NCBI RefSeq assembly: GCF_023156585.1
Contig: NZ_JALNMI010000002.1
Coordinates: 538,479 to 602,478, forward strand
Reading direction: 5' to 3'
Source: Subsaxibacter sp. CAU 1640
Lineage (GTDB): Bacteria > Bacteroidota > Bacteroidia > Flavobacteriales > Flavobacteriaceae
Length of the DNA: 64,000 nt
The translations under genes were made by a program, and so were the position numbers. Shown here piece by piece: positions 7,554 through 17,075 of the stretch (the stretch's first letter is position 1; each line of letters begins with the position of its first letter). The notes beneath the pieces were generated by a model. It was not told the DNA's origin. It saw nothing but the letters and a program-made list of their open reading frames with translations, and ran no database searches.

Positions 7554-8783
7554 TTATTGTGTTATTTTGAATCCAATGGATTTTAGGTCATCCCAAAAAG
7601 TTGGATATGATTTTGAAACTACCATAGCATCATGAATTTGAAGAGAGGTCTTCAAGGCCAAAGGCGCAAAAGCCATCGCCATTCGATGATCATTGTAAGT
7701 AGTAATGCTAATATCGCTTTTGATGTTAGTTGCAGTTTCAAGTTCCAAAGAGTCATTAGTGACATTTACACTTGCTCCTAACTTTTCGAGTTCCGTTTTG
7801 AGAGCCAATAATCGGTCGGTCTCCTTAATTTTTAATGTATGAAGCCCTTTTAGGTGACATCCGAGACCAAGACCAAAACACGTGACTGCAATAGTTTGGG
7901 TAATGTCTGGTGAGTTTGATAAATCATATTCGATTTTCGATTGACGATTTTCGATTGACGATTTTCGAAGCACGATTGAATTATTGATGAAATCACTTGT
8001 GACACCATAATCTTGATAAATTTCCGCCAGCACAGAATCTCCTTGTAAACTATCTGGTTCGTAAGAGGAAAGCTTGATTTCAGTGCCGATCGGACTCAAT
8101 GCTACCATGCTATAATAATATGATGCAGAAGACCAATCGCTCTCTACCAGTGATTTTGGGTTGGTAATTTCTACTTGAGGATGAACGGTAAGTAGGTTCC
8201 CCTCAAAAGCCGTTTTTACTCCTTTTTTGTTCAGCAACTCCAACGTCATATTAATATAAGGAACCGATGTTATCTTTCCTATCAGAGTTAATTGCAAGCC
8301 GTTTTTCAGCTTTGGCGCAATTAAAAGCAAGGCAGAGATATACTGACTGCTTACATTGGCAGGAAGCGACACTTTGGATTTTTCAAGTGTGCTCCCCTTT
8401 ATTTTTAATGGTGGGAATCCTTCATTTTCAACATAAGAAATATTAGCTCCCAATTCATTAAGAGCATCCACTAATATTTTAATAGGTCGCTCTTTCATAC
8501 GAGATGAGCCTGTTAATATCACCTCTCGTCCTTCTTGAATGGCAAAAAATGCAGTTAGAAATCGCATCGCTGTTCCAGCGTGGTGAATATCAATTTCAGA
8601 TTCACTGGTGGTCAATGCTTTTTGCATCACCATTGAATCATCTGAATTTGACAGATTAAGAATTTCTATAGACGGGTACAACGCCTGAAGTAATAGCAAT
8701 CTATTGGACTCGCTTTTGGAACCTGTAATAGTAATTTCTGCACCTGAACTTGTAATTGCCGATTTGTGGAGCTTCAACACCAT
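7554..8783 (-). CDS. aroA: 3-phosphoshikimate 1-carboxyvinyltransferase (EPSP synthase)
   Basis: Shikimate-pathway enzyme joining phosphoenolpyruvate and shikimate-3-phosphate. The 409-residue protein shows the family blocks SKSESNRLLLLQAL (N-terminal substrate site), HAGTAMRFLTAFFA, SSRMKERPI, SSQYISALLL, ESDWSSASYYYS, LKIKETDRLLALKTELEKLG and YNDHRMAMAFAPLAL. It looks like the diverged form common in Bacteroidota. An in-frame 14-bp tandem repeat encodes RKSSIENRQSKIE between two conserved blocks (see the separate entry). It starts 3 bp after the MazG-like gene, so it is probably co-transcribed. It fits with the aromatic operon 7 kb away. Confidence 0.93.
   Translation of the reverse strand: MVLKLHKSAITSSGAEITITGSKSESNRLLLLQALYPSIEILNLSNSDDSMVMQKALTTSESEIDIHHAGTAMRFLTAFFAIQEGREVILTGSSRMKERPIKILVDALNELGANISYVENEGFPPLKIKGSTLEKSKVSLPANVSSQYISALLLIAPKLKNGLQLTLIGKITSVPYINMTLELLNKKGVKTAFEGNLLTVHPQVEITNPKSLVESDWSSASYYYSMVALSPIGTEIKLSSYEPDSLQGDSVLAEIYQDYGVTSDFINNSIVLRKSSIENRQSKIEYDLSNSPDITQTIAVTCFGLGLGCHLKGLHTLKIKETDRLLALKTELEKLGASVNVTNDSLELETATNIKSDISITTYNDHRMAMAFAPLALKTSLQIHDAMVVSKSYPTFWDDLKSIGFKITQ
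7931..7970. repeat. 14-bp tandem repeat inside aroA
   Basis: Two perfect copies of CGATTTTCGATTGA (7931-7944, 7945-7958) and a partial third copy (7959-7970). The period is not a multiple of three, yet the reading frame stays open and adds a short charged loop to the enzyme. Confidence 0.85.
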
Positions 8784-8786
8784 ACT

Positions 8787-9113
8787 TTATTTCAGCTTTT
8801 CGTTTGAATGGTGCCTATCGTGGTCTCGTTTGGTTTTTTTATCCATTTTTTTGTCAAAAGCTGCCTGTAAGTCAATACCTGTTTGATTTGCCAAGCACAA
8901 AACCACAAACACAACATCTGCCAATTCTTCACCCAAATCTTTGTCTTTATCACTTACCTTTTCGCTTTGTTCGCCATAGCGCCTCGCAATTATTCTTGCC
9001 ACCTCTCCCACTTCTTCAGTGAGTTGTGCCATATTGGTAAGCTCATTGAAATAACGAACGCCGTGCTCCTTTATCCAATCGTCTACGATTTTTTGAGCGT
9101 CCTGAATTTTCAT
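8787..9113 (-). CDS. MazG-like nucleotide pyrophosphohydrolase
   Basis: A 108-residue all-alpha NTP pyrophosphohydrolase, the single-domain type thought to clear non-canonical or excess dNTPs. The metal-binding pattern is visible: TEEVGEVARII followed about 25 residues later by LGEELADVVF (the ExxE ... ExxD signature). The C-terminus is Lys/His rich. It begins directly next to the stop of the transglutaminase-like gene and ends 3 bp before aroA, indicating an operon. I see no toxin gene beside it, so this is a housekeeping enzyme, not a MazEF unit. Confidence 0.85.
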   Translation of the reverse strand: MKIQDAQKIVDDWIKEHGVRYFNELTNMAQLTEEVGEVARIIARRYGEQSEKVSDKDKDLGEELADVVFVVLCLANQTGIDLQAAFDKKMDKKTKRDHDRHHSNEKLK

Positions 9114-11135
9114 TTATACCTTTTTTAAAACTATTTTTTCTTTTTGCTTCTCAATCATAAATTGGTAGAACTTTTTGAATTGCTCATAGTCATCTGATAG
9201 TATCAATGCTTTATTGATATCTATAGTGATTGATAACTGAAGCATTGATCCATTTTCTTTCACCAAATATGTAAAACTTCCTTCTTTTCCGTTAAATTCC
9301 ATTTTAGTGCTTTGTGGTAAGCTATCCACACTATATCCTTCTGGCAACATGATATTTACAATATACTTATCTGATATTGGATAAACAAAATCTATAGGGT
9401 ATTCTCTTTTATCCTCTTTAAATGGATTTTCTGTAGGAGACAGGAAAAGTAAAGGTGATAAATATAATTTCCCTCCTATATCTTCTAGTGCGTTAGGAAA
9501 ACTAAACTCGTAGATTTGAGTAAGAGGTTGTGATACATCCTGAAAATTTTCTATTTCCAATTTAGTAACCTCTAATTCTGCTTTGCCCTTTTCAATACTC
9601 TCAATCATTTGATCATTGCTAAAATTATCATTTCTTTCTCTATTTACAAAAGCTTGATAATCGGTAAATTGCCTTCTTACCTTTCCTATTGCTGATAGAT
9701 TAGAATTCAGCTTAAAATTAAGAGACACGAGTTCTTTTGAGGATACGGTAGGTGTTAAATCTATCCAGTCTGATGATTCATCTTTTCGTATTAAACGACC
9801 TAACCAATTTAGTGATTTTAAAGGAAGAATGTTAGGCGCTGTAAATTTTTGGGTTGCATCTAACAGCATGGCGCTATCATCAACCACCAATCCACAAATT
9901 ACATAATTAAAACCTGTTCGTGTTGGCAACAAAGGGATTCCATTATTTTTGGTGCTTACCAAAATAGGATTTGCATCTAAACCAGCATAGCGAAGCATCG
10001 AAATCAACATTAAATTTATATCTGCTGAATTACCAGTACCATCTTTGTATGCTCTAGCTACGCCAACATCAGCAGTATAACCGTTGTAACCGTTCCATTT
10101 AACTTTTGACTTTACGTGGTTAAAAATCAACGATGCTTTTAATATTGGGTCTGAAACATCCTTTAAAAGAAGACTTAAATCATTGTCATAATACCCCTTC
10201 TTATTAAGTTGTATACCAAAATCAGGATCATCATAAATAATTTTTGTTACTTTCTCCCAAGTAGTTGACAAAGGTCTTGTAGGCTCATTAGGGTATTTTA
10301 TCATATTCAGTTCCATAATCAATTTAGCCTGATAGTTAAAAACGTTGTCGACATATTCCTCATCCTTTAAAGGCGGAACTTTGGTTAAGTTTGCCTCAAT
10401 TATATCTACCCTATAGTCAACTTTCGATGTCGAAAATTCGGTTTTTCTCACATAGAATGTGCCTGCATCCGACTTTGTGGAATAGGTGAAACTCTCGTTA
10501 TTGACCGATTTAGATAAGTTTGGAATATAAGTGGCTTTAGGATTTAATAGCGATTTATACTGAAAATATTCAGGCGTTGCCACCTTAAAATCCATTTTAT
10601 TGATGGGAATCATTTTTTGGAGAGATATATCATCAATTCCAATATTTTGAGACTGAATGGTATATTCAAATTCTATGATGCAACCTTCTTGGATATTTGG
10701 CATTGTGAATTTTGTAGTCTTCCAATATTTGTTTGTTTTCTCTTCAAAAATACCATCCTTTTTCAGTTTGTCTTCCTCTATTTTACCCTCCACTAAAGTA
10801 TAGGTGATACCTTTAAGGCCAAAAAGTTCTTCGTTATTAGAACTAGAGCCTTCAGAATTCGAATAAAGTTTCACTAAATGTGTTGCATAATCAAATCCCT
10901 CTTTGTTATATATTTTGATTCGTTCATAAACTTCATTTTCTTGCATAAAACCAATTCCCTGACGGAATACAAACCTAATATTTTGTTTCTTATACAGTAT
11001 TGCGGCATTGGCTTCTGGAAAATCAGGGTGCACTGTTTCCATCAATTCTTCTTTGCTTACTTTCCCAAATCTGTAGTCCTGTGCAATACTGAAGTGGCTA
11101 ATCATGAGAATAACCAATACTAACATTTTTTTCAT
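9114..11135 (-). CDS. DUF3857 / transglutaminase-like exported protein, catalytic residues lost
   Basis: A 673-residue periplasmic protein with signal peptide (residues 1-19, ending SIAQ). Residues about 50-240 form a DUF3857 domain (VYERIKIYNKEGFDYA, IQEGCIIEFEYTI). Residues about 320-430 are a transglutaminase-like fold. Compared with its neighbour, the nucleophile cysteine position is Ser370 (GTGNSADINLML) and the histidine is Asn410 (GFNYVICGL), while the Asp remains (LLDATQ, 426). It is therefore probably not a cysteine protease or transglutaminase. The C-terminal 200 residues are beta-rich. It lies 5 bp after its paralogue, likely in one transcript. Function unknown. Confidence 0.8.
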   Translation of the reverse strand: MKKMLVLVILMISHFSIAQDYRFGKVSKEELMETVHPDFPEANAAILYKKQNIRFVFRQGIGFMQENEVYERIKIYNKEGFDYATHLVKLYSNSEGSSSNNEELFGLKGITYTLVEGKIEEDKLKKDGIFEEKTNKYWKTTKFTMPNIQEGCIIEFEYTIQSQNIGIDDISLQKMIPINKMDFKVATPEYFQYKSLLNPKATYIPNLSKSVNNESFTYSTKSDAGTFYVRKTEFSTSKVDYRVDIIEANLTKVPPLKDEEYVDNVFNYQAKLIMELNMIKYPNEPTRPLSTTWEKVTKIIYDDPDFGIQLNKKGYYDNDLSLLLKDVSDPILKASLIFNHVKSKVKWNGYNGYTADVGVARAYKDGTGNSADINLMLISMLRYAGLDANPILVSTKNNGIPLLPTRTGFNYVICGLVVDDSAMLLDATQKFTAPNILPLKSLNWLGRLIRKDESSDWIDLTPTVSSKELVSLNFKLNSNLSAIGKVRRQFTDYQAFVNRERNDNFSNDQMIESIEKGKAELEVTKLEIENFQDVSQPLTQIYEFSFPNALEDIGGKLYLSPLLFLSPTENPFKEDKREYPIDFVYPISDKYIVNIMLPEGYSVDSLPQSTKMEFNGKEGSFTYLVKENGSMLQLSITIDINKALILSDDYEQFKKFYQFMIEKQKEKIVLKKV

Positions 11136-11140
11136 ATAAG

Positions 11141-13042
11141 TTAAGTTTTAGATTTTAATACAATCTTGGATTTATCATGCTTCAAAACTTCCAATAAAAA
11201 CCTTCTAAAGCTTTCATATTCCTCTTTTTTGTACGCTCCTTTATTTATGACAAACTTTCTGTTGTAAATAAGTTTATTGTCTTCACTTTTAAATATAGAA
11301 ACTGAATATTCGCCAAAATTATTCTTAATTTCAACATCTTCTATCAAGGTTTCTATTTCCAAAGAATGTGGAATCGTAATTTCATAACTATCAATATCCG
11401 TAACCCCCCTTTCTATTTCAAAAGGAATATTTCTATTTGGGTAACGTTGCGGTGCCGATTCGCGACGGTTAAAAAAATTAGGTTGGATCAACAATCTGTT
11501 TCCTGCTCTTGACGCATACAAATCTGAACTTACGTTAACCTTTTCTGTAAAGATGATATCATTTTTATTGGATTCAAACTCTAAATCGCCAACATCTAAT
11601 GAATTAATGTAACCCCATTGGTCTTTATAGTTAAGTTTCTGATCCTTTTGACTCATATTTGGAATTTGATATCGATAGCCAAAACGCGAGCCATAAGATT
11701 TTATAAGCACTTGTGCCTGCATCCCTCCTGCCTCTGAAAGTTTTACCTGTGCTTTTGTATGCAAGACATTATTTTCAGTTTTGTAAGACGTGGTATGCAC
11801 TATCTTACCTCCCTCTGGCGTAATAATTAAGGCATCTCTATCGTCCGTAAAATTAGCTGTGTAACCAAAAGGTGTTGTTTGACTAGTGCATTCCAACCAT
11901 ACATAATCTGATTCGGTGGGGATACAAAGCACTGCATGATTTCCTTGTACAGAAGAGAATGAAGAGTCAATATCACGAATATCTCTGTCTCCATAAATAA
12001 TAGCATAGTAGGAATTAACCCCAACTTCATCCAATAGAGCCTTCGTATAATTAGAGAGTCCTTTGCAATCACCATAACCCAAACGATCTACATCACCAGC
12101 CAACATTGGTTTCCATCCTCCTATTCCAATCTGAACACTGATATAGCGCGTTTTACTCTGCATATATTGGTAAACAATTTTAGCCTTTTCTAAATCTGTA
12201 GTTGCATTAGACGTGAGCGCTTTTATTTCACTTTTAACTTTTTCAGGCAATACTTCTGTACCTTTAATAAGTTTATCGTTCATCCATTTCCCAAAATCAC
12301 TCCAATCATTATTGCTTCCTTTAACACCTTCCATGTCAAATTCCGTGAGAGATGCTTTTAATATTGGTGTAAATTTCGAAAAATCAGGACTATAAACTTC
12401 GGGTTTGATTGATTTTAGATTTCTTGCGGAATATTGGAAATCACCTAATTTTTCTATGCCATAGTCTTCAAAATTTGATGTTTTTATTCTAATAGGAATA
12501 CCTGATGAATTGATAAGCTTGTAATCAGCATTTTCTGTACTTATATAATATCCTTCAATAGGCTGCCAGCCATTTAGAAAAGCTGTAGAGCTCTTCTCAA
12601 CTTCGGTTTCGAACAATACCGTATAGGGATAAGCGGTTGGTGTATAATTTAAGTATTTTACTCTATTATCAGAATAAAGGGTTACTCCACTTACGGCGCT
12701 TACATCTTCAAAATCATTTTTTCTTATTTTTTTTATTTCCTTACCAAATGCGTCATATATTTTAACCTCCATTTTTTTTATGTTGGTATTTTGGTCATAG
12801 TACATTACGGCTCCATGCCTGTTCTTACCAGAAGAATTAAGAATTGTAACAATTCTTTTATTAGTGTAAAGCATTTTGTTGTATGCTTTGACATCAATTG
12901 TGGTCTCATCCCATCTTACAACGGCATTTGACTCTGTGGACAACTCACTCGGAATGAACAATGATTTAAGTAATTTTTCTTCTTGGGCAGCCAAAGAAAT
13001 AGGCAGCAGAAACACAAAAAACAGGAATAATCTTGATAACAT
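11141..13042 (-). CDS. DUF3857 and transglutaminase domain exported protein
   Basis: A 633-residue paralogue of the downstream gene. Signal peptide MLSRLFLFFVFLLPISLAAQ, residues 1-20; the ATG at 13042 was chosen because this peptide starts there, whereas a longer in-frame reading begins only with TTG. DUF3857 spans about 45-215 and the transglutaminase-like core about 275-390, with Cys326 (GYGDCKGLSNY), His369 (GNHAVLCIP) and an acidic residue Glu384 (VWLECTSQ) where Asp is usual. This copy keeps a plausible catalytic triad. It probably acts in the periplasm, perhaps as a peptidase or amidase; the substrate is unknown. It precedes its degenerate partner. Confidence 0.82.
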   Translation of the reverse strand: MLSRLFLFFVFLLPISLAAQEEKLLKSLFIPSELSTESNAVVRWDETTIDVKAYNKMLYTNKRIVTILNSSGKNRHGAVMYYDQNTNIKKMEVKIYDAFGKEIKKIRKNDFEDVSAVSGVTLYSDNRVKYLNYTPTAYPYTVLFETEVEKSSTAFLNGWQPIEGYYISTENADYKLINSSGIPIRIKTSNFEDYGIEKLGDFQYSARNLKSIKPEVYSPDFSKFTPILKASLTEFDMEGVKGSNNDWSDFGKWMNDKLIKGTEVLPEKVKSEIKALTSNATTDLEKAKIVYQYMQSKTRYISVQIGIGGWKPMLAGDVDRLGYGDCKGLSNYTKALLDEVGVNSYYAIIYGDRDIRDIDSSFSSVQGNHAVLCIPTESDYVWLECTSQTTPFGYTANFTDDRDALIITPEGGKIVHTTSYKTENNVLHTKAQVKLSEAGGMQAQVLIKSYGSRFGYRYQIPNMSQKDQKLNYKDQWGYINSLDVGDLEFESNKNDIIFTEKVNVSSDLYASRAGNRLLIQPNFFNRRESAPQRYPNRNIPFEIERGVTDIDSYEITIPHSLEIETLIEDVEIKNNFGEYSVSIFKSEDNKLIYNRKFVINKGAYKKEEYESFRRFLLEVLKHDKSKIVLKSKT

Positions 13043-13107
13043 AATTAGGTTGTTAAATGCTAATTTAACAATATTTGTCAAACATCAAAATGAAAAATAA
13101 CTTTCTG

Positions 13108-13560
13108 TCAATCTTTATGTTTCGTATCAATGATAATGGTAACTGGTCCATCATTTAAAAGTTCTACCTTCATATCTGCGCCAAAGCTTCCTGTTTGAAC
13201 TGTTTTTCCAAAATCTTTTTGTAGTTTTTCGATGAAACTGTCGTATAAAGGTATTGCAACATCGGGTTTTGCTGCTTTGATATAACTGGGACGATTACCT
13301 TTTTTGGTACTTGCGTGCAATGTAAATTGGCTCACCACAATGATATCTCCGTTTATATCCTGAATTGAGCAATTCATCACGTCATTTTCATCAGGAAAAA
13401 TACGTAGGTTTAGAATTTTATTGCAAAGCCAATCAATGTCTTCTTGAGAATCTTCATTCACAACACCTAGCAGCACCAACAATCCCGTTTTTATTAATGC
13501 TACTTTTTCACCATCAATCGTGACGCTTGCACTTGAAACTCTTTGCAGGACTGCTTTCAT
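13108..13560 (-). CDS. dtd: D-aminoacyl-tRNA deacylase
   Basis: Hydrolyses D-aminoacyl-tRNAs to prevent D-amino acids entering proteins. The 150-residue protein has the two signature motifs SQFTLHA and an NDGPVT variant of the family Gly-cisPro motif, plus the [14 protein letters not shown]-terminus. ATG at 13560 overlaps the rsgA stop by 4 bp (ATGA), so translation is likely coupled; an earlier in-frame codon at 13572 lies within rsgA and is less likely. Confidence 0.95.
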   Translation of the reverse strand: MKAVLQRVSSASVTIDGEKVALIKTGLLVLLGVVNEDSQEDIDWLCNKILNLRIFPDENDVMNCSIQDINGDIIVVSQFTLHASTKKGNRPSYIKAAKPDVAIPLYDSFIEKLQKDFGKTVQTGSFGADMKVELLNDGPVTIIIDTKHKD

Positions 13561-14507
13561 TCTTTCATCCAATCTTCAGTTCGATAATTTTCATCCTCAC
13601 CTTCTAGAATCTGCATATAACTTCTATAACGAGAAAAAGCCACATCACCACTTTCCAACGCCTCTTTAACCGCACATTTTGGTTCTTCAATATGCAAACA
13701 GTTATTGAACTTGCAATCTTGTTTGAGCTCAAAAATTTCCGGAAAATAGTCACCGACTTCCTCTTTATCCATATCCACCACACCAAAACCTTTAATACCA
13801 GGCGTATCGATTATCTTGGCTCCAAAACTTAAATCAAACATTTCTGCAAATGTTGTAGTATGCTGACCTTGACTATGCTGTGTTGAAATTTCTTTTGTTT
13901 TTAAATCTAAATCCGGTTCGATGGCATTTACCAAGGTCGATTTTCCAACGCCAGAATGTCCAGAAAACATACTCACTTTATCCTTCATCATAGCCTTTAC
14001 CTTATCAACATTCTTAACAGTTGCGGCAGAAATCTCTAGGCATTCATATCCAATCTTTCGATAAATATGCTCTAAAAATTTAACTTCCATCAAAGTGTCT
14101 TCATCATACGTATCAATCTTATTAAACAATAAAATCGTCTTTACAGAATAAGCTTCCGCAGTGACCAAAAATCGATCAATGAACGACGTCAAAGTTGGAG
14201 GATTATTGATGGTGACAAGCAAGAAAACCTGGTCGATATTTGAGGCAATGATGTGCGTTTGTTTTGAAAGATTGACTGATTTTCTAATGATGTAATTCTT
14301 TCGGTCGTGAATATTATGAATGATTCCTGTAGTTTGGTCATTATCTGTTTCCAATTCAAAATCAACAATATCCCCTACTGCAATCGGATTGGTACTTTTT
14401 ATGCCTTTCAACCTGAATTTCCCTTTGATTCGGCATTCATACGTAGTCCCAAAATTGGTCTTCACTGTGTACCAACTTCCTGTAGATTTATAAACCGTTC
14501 CTGTCAT
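13557..14507 (-). CDS. rsgA: Ribosome small-subunit-dependent GTPase A
   Basis: Late 30S ribosome assembly GTPase with circularly permuted GTPase motifs. In the 316-residue protein an N-terminal OB fold ([13 protein letters not shown]) is followed by FNKID (G4), then [13 protein letters not shown] (G1 P-loop), TTFAEM (G2) and DTPG (G3), and a C-terminal zinc knuckle with CKFNNCLH...C. It is the first gene of the minus-strand run that continues into dtd. Confidence 0.96.
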   Translation of the reverse strand: MTGTVYKSTGSWYTVKTNFGTTYECRIKGKFRLKGIKSTNPIAVGDIVDFELETDNDQTTGIIHNIHDRKNYIIRKSVNLSKQTHIIASNIDQVFLLVTINNPPTLTSFIDRFLVTAEAYSVKTILLFNKIDTYDEDTLMEVKFLEHIYRKIGYECLEISAATVKNVDKVKAMMKDKVSMFSGHSGVGKSTLVNAIEPDLDLKTKEISTQHSQGQHTTTFAEMFDLSFGAKIIDTPGIKGFGVVDMDKEEVGDYFPEIFELKQDCKFNNCLHIEEPKCAVKEALESGDVAFSRYRSYMQILEGEDENYRTEDWMKE

Positions 14508-14590
14508 TTGCTAAATTGATGTAACAAAATAACAATTTTTAAGTCTAGAAAAAGTATAACTTTAATGTAAATTTTTTAAAAACCAACGAC

Positions 14591-15049
14591 ATGAAAAAAT
14601 TAGGAATTGTTTTAGCCATGGCTATTTTGTCATTTATGGACACCAATGCCCAAGTGGAATACAAGGTGATTACCAGTGTAGAATCAATCGTTCCAAGCGG
14701 ATTGGGACGTTCTCGAATTGTATCAGCGTCAGAAGATAGAAATTACAAAGACTTCACTTCAAACAGAACTGAAGAAGACGATGAACGAAACAAATCGGAT
14801 AGAGGCGATATCCGTGTGAAAAATTTTGAAGAAACTAAACTTCTAAATTTTTATAACATTGGCGGTATCCGCTTTCAAAATATTGCTGCAAACGATGCCG
14901 TAGTAACTTCGAAAATCAACACCATGGTTGAAGAAGGCTGGGAACTAGCATTTGTGACAAGTGCCGTAGAAAGTGATGGTGGCAAGGACGATGGACAAGG
15001 CATCTTTATCACACGTTATATTTTTAAGCGCACTAAACCAACAAATTAA
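14591..15049 (+). CDS. Exported hypothetical protein
   Basis: A 152-residue protein with a signal peptide (MKKLGIVLAMAILSFMDTNAQ). The middle is highly charged (SNRTEEDDERNKSDRGD). The C-terminal third, INTMVEEGWELAFVTSAVES then FITRYIFKR, resembles the small DUF4177-type fold in which a Trp-Glu turn precedes a final beta strand ending in charged residues. That likeness is only by pattern. It stands alone between the divergent rsgA and the convergent aromatic operon. Confidence 0.7.
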   Translation: MKKLGIVLAMAILSFMDTNAQVEYKVITSVESIVPSGLGRSRIVSASEDRNYKDFTSNRTEEDDERNKSDRGDIRVKNFEETKLLNFYNIGGIRFQNIAANDAVVTSKINTMVEEGWELAFVTSAVESDGGKDDGQGIFITRYIFKRTKPTN

Positions 15050-15050
15050 A

Positions 15051-15083
15051 AAAATAGCCTCGAATTATCTTCGAGGCTATTTT
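15051..15083. terminator. Bidirectional terminator
   Basis: A 14-bp perfect stem (AAAATAGCCTCGAA and its complement, 5-nt loop) with A-run and T-run on either side, between convergent genes. It ends the aromatic operon on the minus strand. Confidence 0.9.
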
Positions 15084-16166
15084 TTATCCATTTATCACTT
15101 TCTCCTGATGATTTATTGATTCCTGATGGATTGCTTTAAAAACTCTTAAGATAAATTCCTCACTCAAGTTTTTCTCTTCTCCTTGAAGAATCATTTTTCC
15201 GAGAATTTCGTTCCATCGTTTAGTTTGTAGCACAGCAACATTTTTGGACTTCTTCAAGGCGCCAATCTCATCAGCAATTTTCATACGCTTGCCCAAAATA
15301 TCTATCAACTGGTGGTCGATAACATCAATTTGTGTACGCATCGTGGACAACTTATTTTTGAATTCCGCAGCGTCATCAGTAACCTTTCTAATTCTTAAAT
15401 CTTTGGTAATCTGATCCAAGGTCTCTGGTGTGATTTGCTGTGCAGCATCGCTCCAAGCATTGTCTGGGTCGTAATGCGTTTCTACCATCAATCCATCATA
15501 GTTCAAATCTAGAGCTGTTTGGCACAAATCAAAAATGATATCGCGTCGTCCAGCAATATGGCTTGGGTCTAAAATAATTGGCAAATCTGGAAATTTATTT
15601 TGCAAGTCAATCGCTATCTGCCATTCCGGATTGTTTCTGTAGCGTGTTTTTTCGTAAGTAGAAAATCCTCTATGGATGACACCTAATTTTTTTATGTCGG
15701 CCGTGTAAAACCGTTCTACAGCACCTAACCAAAGTGACAAATCTGGATTCACTGGATTTTTGACCAACACCGTTTTATCAGTTCCTCTCAAGGCATCTGC
15801 AATATCTTGTACGATAAATGGACTCACAGTGGTACGAGCGCCAATCCATAGAATATCTACATCGTGCTGCAGCGCCAATTCCACGTGATGCGGATTTGCA
15901 ACTTCAGTGGTGGTTAAAAGACCTGTTTCTTGCTTCGCTTTTTGCAACCATTTCAATCCAAGCGCTCCTACACCTTCAAAATTTCCAGGTCGTGTGCGAG
16001 GTTTCCAAATTCCAGCTCGTAAAACCGTAGTATCAGTTTGTTTCAATTGATGCGCAATTTTCAAAACTTGCTCTTCTGTCTCTGCACTGCAAGGCCCAGC
16101 AATGACCAAGGGATGGTTTAATTCAAAATCATCCAACCATTTTCTCAATTCCTTATTATTTTCCAT
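15084..16166 (-). CDS. Bifunctional DAHP synthase / chorismate mutase
   Basis: Catalyses the first shikimate-pathway step (PEP + erythrose-4-phosphate) and the conversion of chorismate to prephenate. In the 360-residue protein, residues 1 to about 255 are a class I-beta (KDO8P-synthase-like) DAHP synthase: VIAGPCSAET, GIWKPRTRPGNFEGVG, TEVANP, LVKNPVNP, DPSHIAGRR. Residues about 265-350 are an all-helical type II (AroQ) chorismate mutase (MRTQIDVIDHQLIDILGKRM). It is the last gene of the pheA-aminotransferase-tyrA operon, 51 bp after tyrA. The fused mutase may let phenylalanine/tyrosine supply be controlled together with pathway entry. Confidence 0.93.
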   Translation of the reverse strand: MENNKELRKWLDDFELNHPLVIAGPCSAETEEQVLKIAHQLKQTDTTVLRAGIWKPRTRPGNFEGVGALGLKWLQKAKQETGLLTTTEVANPHHVELALQHDVDILWIGARTTVSPFIVQDIADALRGTDKTVLVKNPVNPDLSLWLGAVERFYTADIKKLGVIHRGFSTYEKTRYRNNPEWQIAIDLQNKFPDLPIILDPSHIAGRRDIIFDLCQTALDLNYDGLMVETHYDPDNAWSDAAQQITPETLDQITKDLRIRKVTDDAAEFKNKLSTMRTQIDVIDHQLIDILGKRMKIADEIGALKKSKNVAVLQTKRWNEILGKMILQGEEKNLSEEFILRVFKAIHQESINHQEKVING

Positions 16167-16217
16167 AGTTTTTTATAATTCAAAATATCTATTATAGCTT
16201 TTGAAATCAGAGATTAC

Positions 16218-17075
16218 TTATTTTATTCCGTTTAATATATCTTTAATGTGATTTGTATTCTGCATTTCATCAAAAATTGCTTCAAAATCATCCTGCTCCA
16301 TCATTGCCTTGAAATGTGTTAAATTATGGATGTATTCTTCCAAAGTTTCGATGACGTTTTCTTTATTCTGTTTAAATATTGGCGTCCACATCGCTGGTGA
16401 ACTCTTTGCCAATCTTACCGTACTTGCAAAACCACTTCCTGCCATATCAAAAATGTCACGTTCATTCTTTTCCTTTTCAATCACTGTTTTACCAAGCATA
16501 AACGAGCTGATATGCGACAGATGCGACACATAGGCAATATGCTTGTCGTGTGCTTCCGGATTCATATATCTGATGCGCATTCCTAAATCAGAAAATAGCT
16601 TTAATGCCCTTTCTTGTAGTTTAAATGCCGTCTTTTCAACCTCACAAATGATGAGGGTTTTATGTTGATATAGGTTTGCAATTGCTGCTTTTGGTCCTGA
16701 AAATTCTGTTCCTGCAATAGGATGGGTCGCTAAAAAATTTCGCCTTTTCGGGTGATTATCCACTGACTTACAAACGGGCAATTTTGTCGAGCCAACATCC
16801 ATTACGAGCGTATTATCAGATACTACATCCAAAATTGTTGACAGTTTTTCCGAAGCTGCATCTACAGGTATGGAAAGTATCACCAAATCTGCATTTTGTA
16901 AATCACTTAATTCAGCTTTTTCATCAATTAAATTCAAGGCTAGTGCCTCATCCAAATGTGATTCGTTATGGTCCACGCCGTAGATAGTTGCGTTAGGATA
17001 CTGTTTACGAATATCCAAGGCAAAACTTCCGCCAATTAACCCAATTCCTATGATATAAACACTGTTCATACTCAT
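16218..17075 (-). CDS. tyrA: Prephenate dehydrogenase
   Basis: NAD(P)+-dependent oxidation and decarboxylation of prephenate to 4-hydroxyphenylpyruvate on the way to tyrosine. The 285-residue protein has an N-terminal Rossmann motif (IIGIGLIGGSFAL), conserved HPIAGTEFSGP and a helical C-terminal dimerisation part with HDKHIAYVSHLSH and SPAMWTPIF. No C-terminal ACT domain is seen. ATG at 17075 overlaps the preceding aminotransferase stop by 4 bp (ATGA), so the two are translationally coupled. Confidence 0.93.
   Translation of the reverse strand: MSMNSVYIIGIGLIGGSFALDIRKQYPNATIYGVDHNESHLDEALALNLIDEKAELSDLQNADLVILSIPVDAASEKLSTILDVVSDNTLVMDVGSTKLPVCKSVDNHPKRRNFLATHPIAGTEFSGPKAAIANLYQHKTLIICEVEKTAFKLQERALKLFSDLGMRIRYMNPEAHDKHIAYVSHLSHISSFMLGKTVIEKEKNERDIFDMAGSGFASTVRLAKSSPAMWTPIFKQNKENVIETLEEYIHNLTHFKAMMEQDDFEAIFDEMQNTNHIKDILNGIK

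Noticed and set aside
8787-9113. MazG as part of a toxin-antitoxin or abortive infection system
   Set aside because: It sits in a tight housekeeping run with aroA, and no mazEF-type toxin is adjacent.
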